This document shows positions 15,097 to 22,858 of a DNA stretch of 29,919 nucleotides, piece after piece. The position numbers and the translations under genes are program-made. The stretch is from JBQTKD01 sp052389435. GTDB lineage: Bacteria > Actinomycetota > Actinomycetes > Sporichthyales > Sporichthyaceae. Positions within the stretch are counted from its first letter, which is position 1. Each line of letters opens with the position of its first letter. The notes below the pieces were generated by a model that saw only the letters and a program-made list of their open reading frames with translations, did not search any database and had not been told where the DNA came from. The stretch lies in NCBI GenBank assembly GCA_052389435.1, contig JBQTIB010000007.1, forward strand, positions 1-29,919, given 5' to 3'.

Positions 15097-15341
15097 TCGC
15101 CCGCGTGCTGTGCGCGGCCGCCGTTGCGACCTTCCTCGCCGGCTGTGGCGGAGACGACGAGAGCCTCGACGAGTCCAAGATCGAACGCTGCGCGACGGCC
15201 CTGGTGCCGTACGCGAAGGAGGGCGACGCGGGCAAGGGCATGGCCGCCGCCCAGGACCAGGCGTGCGGCGACCTCAACGCCAACGAGAAGTCCGAGGCCA
15301 TCGCCCGCATGTATAGAAAGCAGTCCGAACAGGCGCCGTAG
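15093..15341 (+). CDS. Small lipoprotein, coupled to the preceding one
   Basis: An 82-aa protein starting GTG (VIARVLCAAAVATFLAGC), lipobox LAGC with Cys18. The mature 64 residues are charged, with two cysteines (ERCATALVP and DQACGDL). The 4-nt GTGA overlap with the upstream lipoprotein implies coupled translation. The same layout (signal, lipobox, helical two-Cys body) suggests the two form a pair, perhaps by an old duplication, though identity is low by eye. A 47-nt hairpin follows the stop. Function is unknown. Confidence 0.75.
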   Translation: MIARVLCAAAVATFLAGCGGDDESLDESKIERCATALVPYAKEGDAGKGMAAAQDQACGDLNANEKSEAIARMYRKQSEQAP

Positions 15342-15343
15342 CA

Positions 15344-15390
15344 GGGCGCGATCGCTGAAGAGGATGTCATCCTTTTCAGCGATCGCGCCC
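15344..15390. terminator. 47-nt near-perfect hairpin between convergent genes
   Basis: The 23-nt arms starting GGGCGCGATCGCTGAA pair completely except for one G-T, across a single apical T at 15367. It begins 3 nt after the plus-strand stop (15341) and ends 4 nt before the minus-strand stop (15394), so it can terminate both. The length and near-perfection exceed an ordinary terminator. Confidence 0.8.
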
Positions 15391-15393
15391 CGG

Positions 15394-16515
15394 CTACTTG
15401 CCGACGGTGATCTGCGGCTCGGAGACGAGGCCGAAGGACCGCAGGACGCCGAAGAGCTCGCGGTGGCCGAAGGCCTGGCAGGCCGAGCCGAAGCCGACCT
15501 TCTTCGTCTCGCCGAACGCGAGTTGCAGGGCGCACCAGGCCTGCAGCAGACCGGTCTGCTTGTAGTTGCAGTTGCCGTAGATCACGCAGCGCGAACGGGC
15601 CAGCGGTCCGGTGCCGTGCACGGAGTCGATCGAAATGTTGATCCGCGGGTTCTCCCGCGGCGGGTACTCGCTGCGGATGCCCTTGGACTGCTCGGCGAGG
15701 ATCGCCCGCTTCTCCTCCAGCGTCTTGCCTTCGACGACGGGAATCAACGCGGCGATGATCTGCGGGACGCCGAGCATGAGCGGGCGGTTGATCACGCCGC
15801 CGAGCACCTTGACGCTGGAGACCCGCGGGTCGTCCTGGAACCAGATCGGGCTCGAGGTGCCGCCCCACGGCAGCGCCAGGCCGAGTTCGTGCTGGCCGGG
15901 CACGACGAGCTCCGCGATGCCGGTGTCCATCGGCCACTCGACGAGCCTGTTCTCCTCCAGGAAGAAGGCCTTGGACAGGATCGCGTTCGCCACGATGGTC
16001 GCAGTCGAGGCAACCGTGGGGGTGCCCTTCCAGAACACGGCCATGTCCAGGTTGTCGATGCCCGGGGTCTCCAGGACGTAGTTCGCGGCCACCTCCCCGA
16101 CGGTGTACATCTGCGCGACGCCCGGAGAGAGCAGCAGGCCCTTGGCCACGAACTTCGCGCCCCACTCCTGCTTGCACCAGATCAGCCAGTCCTGCTCGCC
16201 GGTGGTGTCGAGGTAGTGGACGCCGGCGTTGTAGCAGGCCTCGACGGCCGCGGGCCCGTACTCCATGAACGGCCCGACGGTGTTGCACAGGACCTTGGCG
16301 CCGGCGAGCAGCTTGGTGAGTTCGGCGACGCTGTGCGCGGTTTCGGCGATCTCGTACTCGGCGGTCTCGAGCCCGGGGACGGTGTCGAGCCCGGCCTGCA
16401 GGCGACCCTTGTCCCGGCCGGCCGCGACGAACGGCAGGTTCAACTCCCGCAGGTACTCGCAGATCAGCCGACCGGTGTATCCGGACGCGCCGTAGACGAC
16501 CACTGGCTTGCTCAT
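15394..16515 (-). CDS. Saccharopine-dehydrogenase-like NAD(P)-binding reductase
   Basis: A 373-aa protein with an N-terminal Rossmann motif VVVYGASGYTGRLICEYL (GASGYTG, residues 9-15), followed by FVAAGRDKGRLQAGLD, as in saccharopine dehydrogenase-like/trans-acting enoyl reductase proteins. The C-terminal half, with GTGPLARSRCVIYGNCNYKQ, is the actinobacterial type that I recall annotated as DUF5938 (memory, unchecked). GAGGTG upstream supports the ATG at 16515. It lies 92 nt after the SDR on the same strand, and both sit opposite a TetR/Baeyer-Villiger monooxygenase pair. A shared pathway for a cyclic ketone or lipid-like substrate is plausible, but the substrate is unknown. Confidence 0.78.
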   Translation of the reverse strand: MSKPVVVYGASGYTGRLICEYLRELNLPFVAAGRDKGRLQAGLDTVPGLETAEYEIAETAHSVAELTKLLAGAKVLCNTVGPFMEYGPAAVEACYNAGVHYLDTTGEQDWLIWCKQEWGAKFVAKGLLLSPGVAQMYTVGEVAANYVLETPGIDNLDMAVFWKGTPTVASTATIVANAILSKAFFLEENRLVEWPMDTGIAELVVPGQHELGLALPWGGTSSPIWFQDDPRVSSVKVLGGVINRPLMLGVPQIIAALIPVVEGKTLEEKRAILAEQSKGIRSEYPPRENPRINISIDSVHGTGPLARSRCVIYGNCNYKQTGLLQAWCALQLAFGETKKVGFGSACQAFGHRELFGVLRSFGLVSEPQITVGK

Positions 16516-16607
16516 GACACACCTCGCTGGTTGAAGGAATCTGGGCGTGCGGCATCGCCTCGTGGCCCGACGGCCAAGAGTTGGATCCACCTAGCTGTGA
16601 CGCTGCG

Positions 16608-17417
16608 TCATATACCCATGCCACCGTCGACCGGAAGGCCGATGCCGGTGACGAAGCGGGACGCGTCCGAGGCCAGGAACACGACCGCGTCGGCCATGTC
16701 CGCGATCTCGCCGAGGCGGCCGAGCGGGGTCTGCTCGATGACACCCGCGACGGCGGTCTCGAAGTCGGGCGCGAGCCCGAGTGCCACGATGTCGTTGGCG
16801 AGGCCGACACCCATCTCGGTCGGCACCAGGCCCGGATAGATGGTGTTGACGCGGACGCCGAGGCCGAGCTTGCCCGCCTCCATCGCCGAGACCTTGGTGA
16901 GGCGGTCGACTGCGGACTTCGAGGCGGAGTACCCGCCGATCGAGGGGAATGCGATCGTGGCGGCAACCGAGGCGACGTTGATGATCGAACCACCCCGGCC
17001 GGCCGCGCCGCCCGGGCCCATCGCGCGGAAGGCGTGCTTGATGCCGAGCGCGGTGCCGACGACGTTGACGTCGAACATGCGGCGCAGGTCGTCGGCGTCG
17101 ATGTTCACCATCAGGCCGGTGATCTCGATGCCCGCGTTGTTGATCAGGATGTCGAGGCCGCCGACCGCGGAGATGGCCTGGGAGATCGCCGACTCCCAGG
17201 CCGCGTCGCTGGTGACGTCGAGGTCGACGAACTCCGCGGTGGCATCGGAGGAGCGCAGCTCGTCCACCGTGGCCTTGCCGAGGTCGGCGCGGATGTCGGC
17301 GATGACGACGGCGGCACCGTGACGCGCAAGCGCCTGGGCCATGCCGGCTCCGAGGCCGCGAGCGCCACCGGTGACGAGGGCGGTGCGACCGGCGAGCGAG
17401 AACGGATCGGTGGACAT
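16608..17417 (-). CDS. Short-chain dehydrogenase/reductase
   Basis: A 269-aa classical SDR with cofactor motif TGGARGLG (16-23), NNAG (93-96), catalytic Ser150, Tyr163 and Lys167 (YSASK), and a C-terminal TGIGLPVDGGMGI typical of the family. Asp41 after strand 2 suggests NAD(H) preference. GGGAGG is 7 nt from the ATG at 17417. It is first in a probable operon with the saccharopine-dehydrogenase-like gene. Transcription probably starts near the tandem sites at 17496-17533. Such an SDR next to a Baeyer-Villiger monooxygenase often oxidises a secondary alcohol to the ketone substrate (inference). Confidence 0.88.
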   Translation of the reverse strand: MSTDPFSLAGRTALVTGGARGLGAGMAQALARHGAAVVIADIRADLGKATVDELRSSDATAEFVDLDVTSDAAWESAISQAISAVGGLDILINNAGIEITGLMVNIDADDLRRMFDVNVVGTALGIKHAFRAMGPGGAAGRGGSIINVASVAATIAFPSIGGYSASKSAVDRLTKVSAMEAGKLGLGVRVNTIYPGLVPTEMGVGLANDIVALGLAPDFETAVAGVIEQTPLGRLGEIADMADAVVFLASDASRFVTGIGLPVDGGMGI

Positions 17418-17495
17418 GGGGAAGCCTCCCGGCGACGTTGACGGCGTATCCACCCCATCCTCTGGGGTCGGCTGGCCCCAAGCCAAGACCCCTCA

Positions 17496-17533
17496 CTGGA
17501 CAGACGTCAAGACTTTTTCTGGACAATCGTCAA
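17496..17533. promoter_or_regulatory. Two tandem operator-like sites between SDR and tetR/BVMO
   Basis: CTGGACAGACGTCAA (17496-17510) and CTGGACAATCGTCAA (17519-17533) are direct repeats identical at 13 of 15 positions with a 23-bp period, about two helical turns. On the minus strand each reads TTGACGnnTGTCCAG, itself an imperfect dyad (TnGAC-4-GTCnA). The TTGACG could double as a -35 element for the SDR operon. The nearby TetR at 17573 is the likely ligand. Confidence 0.65.
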
Positions 17534-17572
17534 AGGAGTTTTTGGCCGGCTGTCACGATTACCTGGTTTGAT

Positions 17573-18211
17573 ATGGCCGTGGCTACCTCTGTCGTCGAGG
17601 CCTCGGCGGAACATCGGGTCGTTGGGCGCGGTCGGGACAAGTTCGCCGACCGCCGCGACGAACTCGCCGCCGCGGCACGCAGCACGCTGTCCGAGTTGGG
17701 GTACGCGCGCACCAGCCTGCGGGAGATTGCCGACCGTACCGAGTTCTCGCACGGCGTCCTGCACTACTACTTCCGAGACAAGGTCGACCTCATCGCGCAC
17801 TCCGTGCGCCAGGTGAAGGCCGAGTGCGTCACCCGGTACGACTCGATCGTCGCCGCCGCCGCCGACGCCCCGGCGCTCGCCGCGGCCTTCGGAGCCGCGA
17901 TGGCCGCGAGCCTGCGCGAGGACGCGCCGATGCACCGGCTCTGGTACGACCTGCGCAATCAGTCGCTGTTCTCTTCGGACTTCCACGACGACGTCGTCGA
18001 GATCGACGCGAGCCTGCAGGCCATGATCTGGCGCGTCGTGAGCCGGCACGCGGAGCTGGCGGGGAGCCCCGCGCCGGACCCGGCCACGGCGTACGCCGTT
18101 TTCGACGGGCTGTTCTGGCAGGGCCTGCTCGCCTACGAGGACGACCCGCAGGGATCCTGCGCGCGCCTCGCGCAGCGTGCCGAGGCAGTATTGGCGCAAC
18201 TGCACGGCTGA
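17573..18211 (+). CDS. TetR/BetI-like transcriptional regulator
   Basis: A 212-aa protein whose helix-turn-helix reads TSLREIADRTEFSHGVLHYYFRDKVDLI, followed by an all-helical ligand domain. The ATG at 17573 has no clear ribosome site, so a leaderless transcript or the GTG at 17579 is possible. It is divergent from the SDR operon, with the two tandem dyads between, and lies 16 nt before the Baeyer-Villiger monooxygenase in the same direction. It probably controls both sides in response to the substrate of that pathway. Confidence 0.85.
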   Translation: MAVATSVVEASAEHRVVGRGRDKFADRRDELAAAARSTLSELGYARTSLREIADRTEFSHGVLHYYFRDKVDLIAHSVRQVKAECVTRYDSIVAAAADAPALAAAFGAAMAASLREDAPMHRLWYDLRNQSLFSSDFHDDVVEIDASLQAMIWRVVSRHAELAGSPAPDPATAYAVFDGLFWQGLLAYEDDPQGSCARLAQRAEAVLAQLHG

Positions 18212-18227
18212 GGAAGGATCCACCACG

Positions 18228-19730
18228 GTGACTGCGCGCGGACCACGGGTACTGATCGTCGGCGCGGGGTTCGGTGGCATCGCAGCCGCGGTGGAGCTGC
18301 GCAGGGCCGGTTTCTCCGACGTCGAGATCCTCGACGCCGCGGACGCCATCGGCGGCACCTGGCTGCTCAACTCCTACCCGGGGGCCGCCTGCGACGTCCC
18401 GAGTCCGTTCTACTCCTTCTCCTGGGCGAAGCGATCGAACTGGAAGCACCTCTGCGCCGAGCAGCCCGACATCCTCGAATACCTGCAGAGCGAGGCCGTC
18501 CGGCAGGACGTCGCGCACCTGGTCACCCTCGGCACTCGGGTGCAGGCCGCCGAGTGGGACGCGCGGACCGCGCAGTGGACGGTGAGCGCCGCGGACGGGC
18601 GCACCTGGCAGGGCGACGTGCTGATCGTGGCGACCGGACAGCTGAACCAGCCCAAGACCCTGCCCCTGCCCGGCCTCGACACCTTCGGCGGGCACGTCTT
18701 CCACTCGGCCCGCTGGGACCACGACTACGACCTCACCGGCAAACGCGTCGCGGTGATCGGCAACGGCCCGAGTGCCGTGCAGTTCGTGCCCACCGTCGCC
18801 CGGCAGGCCGCGCGACTGAGCGTGTTCCAGCGCAGCGCGAACTGGATCCTGCCGCGACGCAACCGCCCCTACCCCGCAGCCATCCGCAACGGCGTGCAGA
18901 GGGTTCCGGGCGTGCAGGACGCGCGCCGGGCGTTCTGGTTCTACTACTGCGAACTGCTGACGTTCTGCATCCGCCACCCCAAGTTGATGGGCCCGCCGAT
19001 GGAGGCGCGCTCGAAGGCGTTCATGCGCCTGCAGATGCGGCACGGAAGCAAGGACCTGATCGCCAAAGCCACACCGGACTACCGCTTCGGCTGCAAGCGG
19101 ATCGTCTTCACCTCGCACTTCCTACCGGCCCTCACCCGCCCCAACGTCGAACTGGTGACCGACGCCATCACGGGCGTCGAACCGGCCGGCATCCGGACCT
19201 CGGACGGGACGTTGCACGAGATCGACTGTCTGATCTGGGGCACGGGGTTCGCCTCGAACGACTTCATGTTCCCCATGGAGCTCTTCGGTCGCGACGGCCT
19301 GAGCCTGCGTCAGGTTTGGGCCGACGGCGCGCACGCGCACCTGGGCATGACCGTGCCGGGCTTCCCGTCGATGTTCGTGCTCTACGGCCCCAACACCAAC
19401 ACCTCTGGCGGCTCGATCGTCTGGTACCTCGAGCAGCAGGTGAAGTACGTGCGCCAAGCCCTCGAACTGCTGCGCTCCACCGGATCTGCTGCACTCGAGG
19501 TGCGGGCCGACGTCGAAGCCTCCTCGGACGCGGCGCTGCAGTCGCTGTTCGCCGGCACGGCGTGGACCGCCGGGTGCGACTCCTGGTACCAGGACCCCAA
19601 CGGTCGCAACGTCGCCAACTGGCCCGGGTACATGACCCAGTACCGCAAGGCCGTCAGGGAACTCCACGCCGACGAGTTCGACCTGATCCCTCGGCCTGCA
19701 ATGGCGCCGGCCACGAGTTCGGCCGGCTAG
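18228..19730 (+). CDS. Flavin-containing Baeyer-Villiger monooxygenase (type I)
   Basis: A 500-aa NADPH/FAD enzyme inserting oxygen next to a ketone to give an ester or lactone. It has the FAD motif VGAGFGG (residues 11-17), IGGTW, the type I fingerprint FxGxxxHxxxW at 153-163 (FGGHVFHSARW, followed by Asp), the NADPH motif GNGPSA (178-183), and DCLIWGTGFASND as the second ATG-type motif. The GTG at 18228 follows AGGAAGGA by 9 nt; a GTG at 18177 would overlap tetR. It is co-transcribed with tetR and opposite the SDR and reductase genes, suggesting alcohol-to-ketone-to-ester degradation. The natural substrate is unknown. Confidence 0.9.
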   Translation: MTARGPRVLIVGAGFGGIAAAVELRRAGFSDVEILDAADAIGGTWLLNSYPGAACDVPSPFYSFSWAKRSNWKHLCAEQPDILEYLQSEAVRQDVAHLVTLGTRVQAAEWDARTAQWTVSAADGRTWQGDVLIVATGQLNQPKTLPLPGLDTFGGHVFHSARWDHDYDLTGKRVAVIGNGPSAVQFVPTVARQAARLSVFQRSANWILPRRNRPYPAAIRNGVQRVPGVQDARRAFWFYYCELLTFCIRHPKLMGPPMEARSKAFMRLQMRHGSKDLIAKATPDYRFGCKRIVFTSHFLPALTRPNVELVTDAITGVEPAGIRTSDGTLHEIDCLIWGTGFASNDFMFPMELFGRDGLSLRQVWADGAHAHLGMTVPGFPSMFVLYGPNTNTSGGSIVWYLEQQVKYVRQALELLRSTGSAALEVRADVEASSDAALQSLFAGTAWTAGCDSWYQDPNGRNVANWPGYMTQYRKAVRELHADEFDLIPRPAMAPATSSAG

Positions 19731-19744
19731 CACCCCGGCCCCCG

Positions 19745-20170
19745 TCAGCGGGCCTTGGCCTCCCCCGAGGTCGCCGTGGCCTTCCTGGACTGCGCCGGCT
19801 TCTTGGCCTTCTCGGTCGCCTTTCCGTGGTCCATGCTGTCGTGGTCCATGCCCGGCATGCTGTCGTGGTCCATGCCCGGCATGCTGTCGCGGTCCACGGT
19901 CGGCGCGCTCTCGGCGGCCGGCGTCATGGCGGGGCCGTCCATGCAACCGGAACTTCCGCCCATGGCCAGGTGTTGGCCGTGGTCCATGCCGGCCATGTCG
20001 GAGCCGCCGCTGGACGAGCCGTGGTCCATGCCGGCCATCGAGTGCCGGCCCGGACCACAGTCCGTCGCGGAGGCGCCCTGGCCGACGAGGGTGCTCAGCA
20101 CGATGGCGAGACCGGCGACCGAGGCGAGCACGGGGAGGACGGCGACGTTGCGTACGGCAGGTTCCTGCAT
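19745..20170 (-). CDS. Exported Met/Asp/His-repeat protein, possible copper binder
   Basis: A 141-aa protein with a hydrophobic segment at residues 9-33 ending ASA, either a cleaved signal or an anchor. The mature part holds MAGMDHG at 45-51 and 59-65, MPGMDHD at 97-103 and 105-111, and MDHG at 113-116, then a Lys/Ala tail. MxxMDH repeats resemble the methionine/histidine motifs of periplasmic copper-binding proteins, so copper or silver binding outside the membrane is a reasonable inference. No CopC, multicopper oxidase or P-type ATPase gene lies within the window. Repeat number varies through a 24-bp tandem duplication. The start at 20170 lacks a strong ribosome site. It is convergent with the monooxygenase gene, 14 nt apart. 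Confidence 0.75.
   Translation of the reverse strand: MQEPAVRNVAVLPVLASVAGLAIVLSTLVGQGASATDCGPGRHSMAGMDHGSSSGGSDMAGMDHGQHLAMGGSSGCMDGPAMTPAAESAPTVDRDSMPGMDHDSMPGMDHDSMDHGKATEKAKKPAQSRKATATSGEAKAR
19838..19885. repeat. 24-bp perfect tandem duplication inside the Met/His-repeat gene
   Basis: Two identical 24-bp units (19838-19861 and 19862-19885) encode two consecutive SMPGMDHD units. The length is a multiple of three, so the frame is kept. A partial third unit lies directly upstream. Confidence 0.9.
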
Positions 20171-20218
20171 GGTCGAGCAGGTACCCGCTCGACGGTCCGC
20201 CGGAACCTGTGAAGGCGT

Positions 20219-20827
20219 TCAGCCGGCCGGCGGCTCGAGCGCGAGGCCGTCGAGAACGACGTCCACCGCCCGGCGGATGTTCTCCCAGCGGAAGCCGTCC
20301 GGGTCGAGGGAGGAGTGCAGCAGCAGGCCGTCGACGAGGGCCACCAGAATCGAGCCGAAGGCGTTGGCCGGGATGGGCGTCATCTGCCCCTCGTGCCCCG
20401 CCATCCAGGCGAAGGCCGCGACCCGCTGCCGCCGGTAGGCCACCGCTTCGGCCATGCGAGCTCGCAACTCGGGGTCTGCGGCGATCTGCGACCACAACTC
20501 GGCGCGCAGCGATGCCTCCGCCGGGTCGCTGCCGCGCACCACCATCGCGCGGAGGAACTCCCGGATCCGCTCCGGATAGGTGGTCTCGGCCTCGGCCAGC
20601 CCCGTCAGCAGCAGTTCCACCTCGGCCATTTCGGCCTCGAGGATGGCAGCGAGCAGAGCCTGCTTGGAGTCGAAGTGCACGTAGAACGCGCCTTTGGACA
20701 GGCCCGCGCCGGTGCAGACCTCGTCGACCGTGATGCCTCGATAGCCGCGTTCACGGGCGATCTCGCGGGCGGCGATCAGAAACTGTTCACGCCGTGCCGC
20801 GCGGCGCTGCGGCCCGATCCTGGGCAC
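20219..20827 (-). CDS. TetR/AcrR-family regulator
   Basis: A 202-aa protein with helix-turn-helix ITVDEVCTGAGLSKGAFYVHFDSKQALL and a C-terminal domain typical of AcrR-type regulators. It starts GTG at 20827 with AAGGGGGCGAG upstream. It is divergent from the LivM-type permease, and an 18-bp dyad sits in the 111-nt space. It probably represses the permease and itself. The ligand is unknown. Confidence 0.87.
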   Translation of the reverse strand: MPRIGPQRRAARREQFLIAAREIARERGYRGITVDEVCTGAGLSKGAFYVHFDSKQALLAAILEAEMAEVELLLTGLAEAETTYPERIREFLRAMVVRGSDPAEASLRAELWSQIAADPELRARMAEAVAYRRQRVAAFAWMAGHEGQMTPIPANAFGSILVALVDGLLLHSSLDPDGFRWENIRRAVDVVLDGLALEPPAG

Positions 20828-20907
20828 CTCGCCCCCTTGCTGCGAAATCGTTCAGGCTCGCGGTGAGCAGATTGTGCCGCTCGCCGTCGGGGTAGCTGAG
20901 AGCTTAC

Positions 20908-20925
20908 AAACCGACTCGCCAGTTT
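20908..20925. promoter_or_regulatory. Operator-like dyad AAACCGACTCGCCAGTTT
   Basis: The imperfect 18-bp dyad keeps AAACnGnC...GnCnGTTT symmetric and lies 13 nt before the permease start. The position overlaps the expected promoter and the nearby TetR at 20827 is the candidate ligand. Confidence 0.45.
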
Positions 20926-20938
20926 CTTTGGATCGCCG

Positions 20939-22150
20939 ATGGCCACCACCACCGTCCCCCGTGGCGCCGAACTTCGGGTCCCGCCCCGGGAACGCGCGGA
21001 CACCCCGCGCGAACTCGTCCACCCCTCGCTGCATCGGATCGACCCCGCGGTGGGCCTGGTGCTGCTGGTCGCAGTCGCGTGGCCGCTGGTCATCGGTGGA
21101 GCGTGGCCGTTCATCCTGAGCATGTCCCTGCTGACCGGCATCGTCGGCATGGGCACTATGGTCGTCGTCGGCTGGGCCCGCGAAACCACGCTCATGCAGG
21201 CGGGGCTCACCGGCACGGCCCTGTACCTGGCGGGCTGGGCCTACCGCGACAACACCGGCGGGCTCGGCTGGCCCTTCCCCGTGGCCGTGGCCTTCGCCGT
21301 GGCGGTCGTGGTTGCCATCTCGATCGCGGTGGCCATGGTCGCCTCGCGCCTGTCTCCGATCTACATCCTGGTCCTGACCCTGACCGTGCAGTTCACGATC
21401 GAGAACACCCTGTTCACCTACGGCACGCTGACCGGAGGGCTGCAGGCACCGACCGTGGAACGGCCACGCTTCTTCGGGGCCTCGCTCGCCTCCGACGTAC
21501 GGTTCTACTACTTCCTGCTCGCGATCACGCTCGTACTGATGTACGCGCTGCACGTCTTCAAGACCTCCCGCTTCGGCCGAGCGATGATCATGGTCGGCAA
21601 CGACCGCGAGTCCGCCGCGGCGGTCGGCGTCAACCCGTGGCGGTACAAGATCGGCGCCTACGCGCTCGGCGGCGCGTTCGCGGGCATCGGCGGCGCGCTG
21701 TGGGCACCGCAGCTCGGATCTCCGCCGGGACCCGGCCAGTTCGGCACGCTGATGGCGCTGGTCTACCTCGCCGTTCCGGTGCTCGCCGGATTTGGATCGA
21801 TCATCGGGGTCGTCGCGGTCGGGATGGCGTTCATGGCCCTTCCCATGGCCGCCACCCAGTACGGATTCTCCGTCCAGCCGTTGCTGCTCGGCGGTTTCGG
21901 CCTGCTCGTGGGCATTCTGGCCGGCCCGCGCGGGATCTCCGGCGCCGTCGCCACCTTCCGCCGGTGGGTGGGCCAGACCGTGCGCCACGGCAGCCCGCGC
22001 GACCTGCTCGCGCCCACCGGCCGAACGGCCTCGGGACTCGGCCGCGGCGCGCGCCGACTGCACCCGGTACACCTTCGCGAACGTCTCTCCGACCGGGCGA
22101 GCGTTCGCGCACTGCGCGGATCCAACGAGGACGATCCCTGGCAGCGGTGA
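20939..22150 (+). CDS. LivM-type branched-chain amino acid/amide ABC transporter permease
   Basis: A 403-aa integral membrane protein. An approximately 35-residue cytoplasmic N-terminus is followed by about eight to nine hydrophobic segments. The conserved cytoplasmic loop FGRAMIMVGNDRESAAAVGVNPWRYKIGAYALGGAFAG is the LivM ATPase-coupling signature. The C-terminus from about residue 345 is a basic Arg-rich tail longer than usual. The expected partners (LivH, LivG, LivF and a binding protein) are not in the window, which is unusual because these genes normally cluster. No strong ribosome site precedes the ATG at 20939. Substrate is unknown; hydrophobic amino acids, amides or aromatic acids are typical of the family. 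Confidence 0.83.
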   Translation: MATTTVPRGAELRVPPRERADTPRELVHPSLHRIDPAVGLVLLVAVAWPLVIGGAWPFILSMSLLTGIVGMGTMVVVGWARETTLMQAGLTGTALYLAGWAYRDNTGGLGWPFPVAVAFAVAVVVAISIAVAMVASRLSPIYILVLTLTVQFTIENTLFTYGTLTGGLQAPTVERPRFFGASLASDVRFYYFLLAITLVLMYALHVFKTSRFGRAMIMVGNDRESAAAVGVNPWRYKIGAYALGGAFAGIGGALWAPQLGSPPGPGQFGTLMALVYLAVPVLAGFGSIIGVVAVGMAFMALPMAATQYGFSVQPLLLGGFGLLVGILAGPRGISGAVATFRRWVGQTVRHGSPRDLLAPTGRTASGLGRGARRLHPVHLRERLSDRASVRALRGSNEDDPWQR

Positions 22151-22153
22151 GCT

Positions 22154-22798
22154 CTACCGCCGCCAGAACACGTGGTGCACGACGCCGCTCGGGCTGGGCA
22201 CCACGTCGCAGTGGAAGCGGTCGAGCAGGTCGTCCGGGGAGTCCCACAGCCGCGTACCGCCGCCGAAGTCCACCGGGGCCACCGCGACGTGCAGGGTGTC
22301 GACGAGGTCCGCCTCGAGAAACTGACGGACAGTCATGGCTCCGCCGCCGAGCCGCACGTCCTTGCCGTTCGCCGCCTCCTTGGCCCGCTCGAGCACGGTC
22401 GCCGGTTCGGCGTCGACGAAGTGGAAGGTGGTCTCCCCCTTCACCAGCGTCGGGCGCAGGTGGTGGGTCAGGACGAAGACCGGGGTGTGGAACGGCGGCT
22501 CCTCGCCCCACCAGCCCTCCCAGTCGAGGCTGTCCCAGGGACCGCGGTGGGGGCTGAACTTGTTGGCGCCCATGATCTCGGCGCCGATGTTGTGGGTGAA
22601 GTCGCGGGTGAAGTAGTCGTCGATGCCGCGGCTGCCGCCCGGGTCGGTGCGGTTGGGCCAGCTCGCCGTGGCGCCCGCCCAGGAGAACAGCTGCATCGGG
22701 TTGGCGCTGCCGAACGGCCGTTCGAGGCACTGCCCCTCGCCCGCGCCGTACCCGTCGCGGGAAACCCCGAAGTTCTGCACCCGAAGCAGCTGCGTCAC
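22154..22798 (-). CDS. RibD C-terminal/dihydrofolate-reductase-like protein
   Basis: A 214-aa protein with DHFR/RibD-like fold elements: VQNFGVSRDGYGAG at the start, GANKFSPHRGPW (substrate region), KDVRLGGGAMTVRQFLEADLVDTLHVAVAPV (the conserved glycine-rich NADPH segment and following strand) and a C-terminal HHVFWRR. This family of stand-alone reductases in actinomycetes is often labelled dihydrofolate reductase, but the true substrate is not established. It starts GTG with GGGAGG upstream. It is last in a minus-strand series with the LOG-like, RNase HI and winged-helix genes, 60 nt after the LOG-like stop. Confidence 0.83.
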   Translation of the reverse strand: MTQLLRVQNFGVSRDGYGAGEGQCLERPFGSANPMQLFSWAGATASWPNRTDPGGSRGIDDYFTRDFTHNIGAEIMGANKFSPHRGPWDSLDWEGWWGEEPPFHTPVFVLTHHLRPTLVKGETTFHFVDAEPATVLERAKEAANGKDVRLGGGAMTVRQFLEADLVDTLHVAVAPVDFGGGTRLWDSPDDLLDRFHCDVVPSPSGVVHHVFWRR

Positions 22799-22858
22799 GA
22801 AACCTCCCGAATGTGAGTGCTCGGAAGCGTAGACCGGCAGCGGTCTAGGAACTCATCG

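Noticed and set aside
16598..16610. TGACGC-T-GCGTCA inverted repeat at the SDR stop codon
   Set aside because: Short, partly inside the coding end and without a clear regulatory position; may be chance.
19721..19740. GGCCGG/CCGGCC hairpin after the monooxygenase gene
   Set aside because: Overlaps the stop codon, has only 6 bp in GC-rich DNA and no U tract; too weak to list as a terminator.
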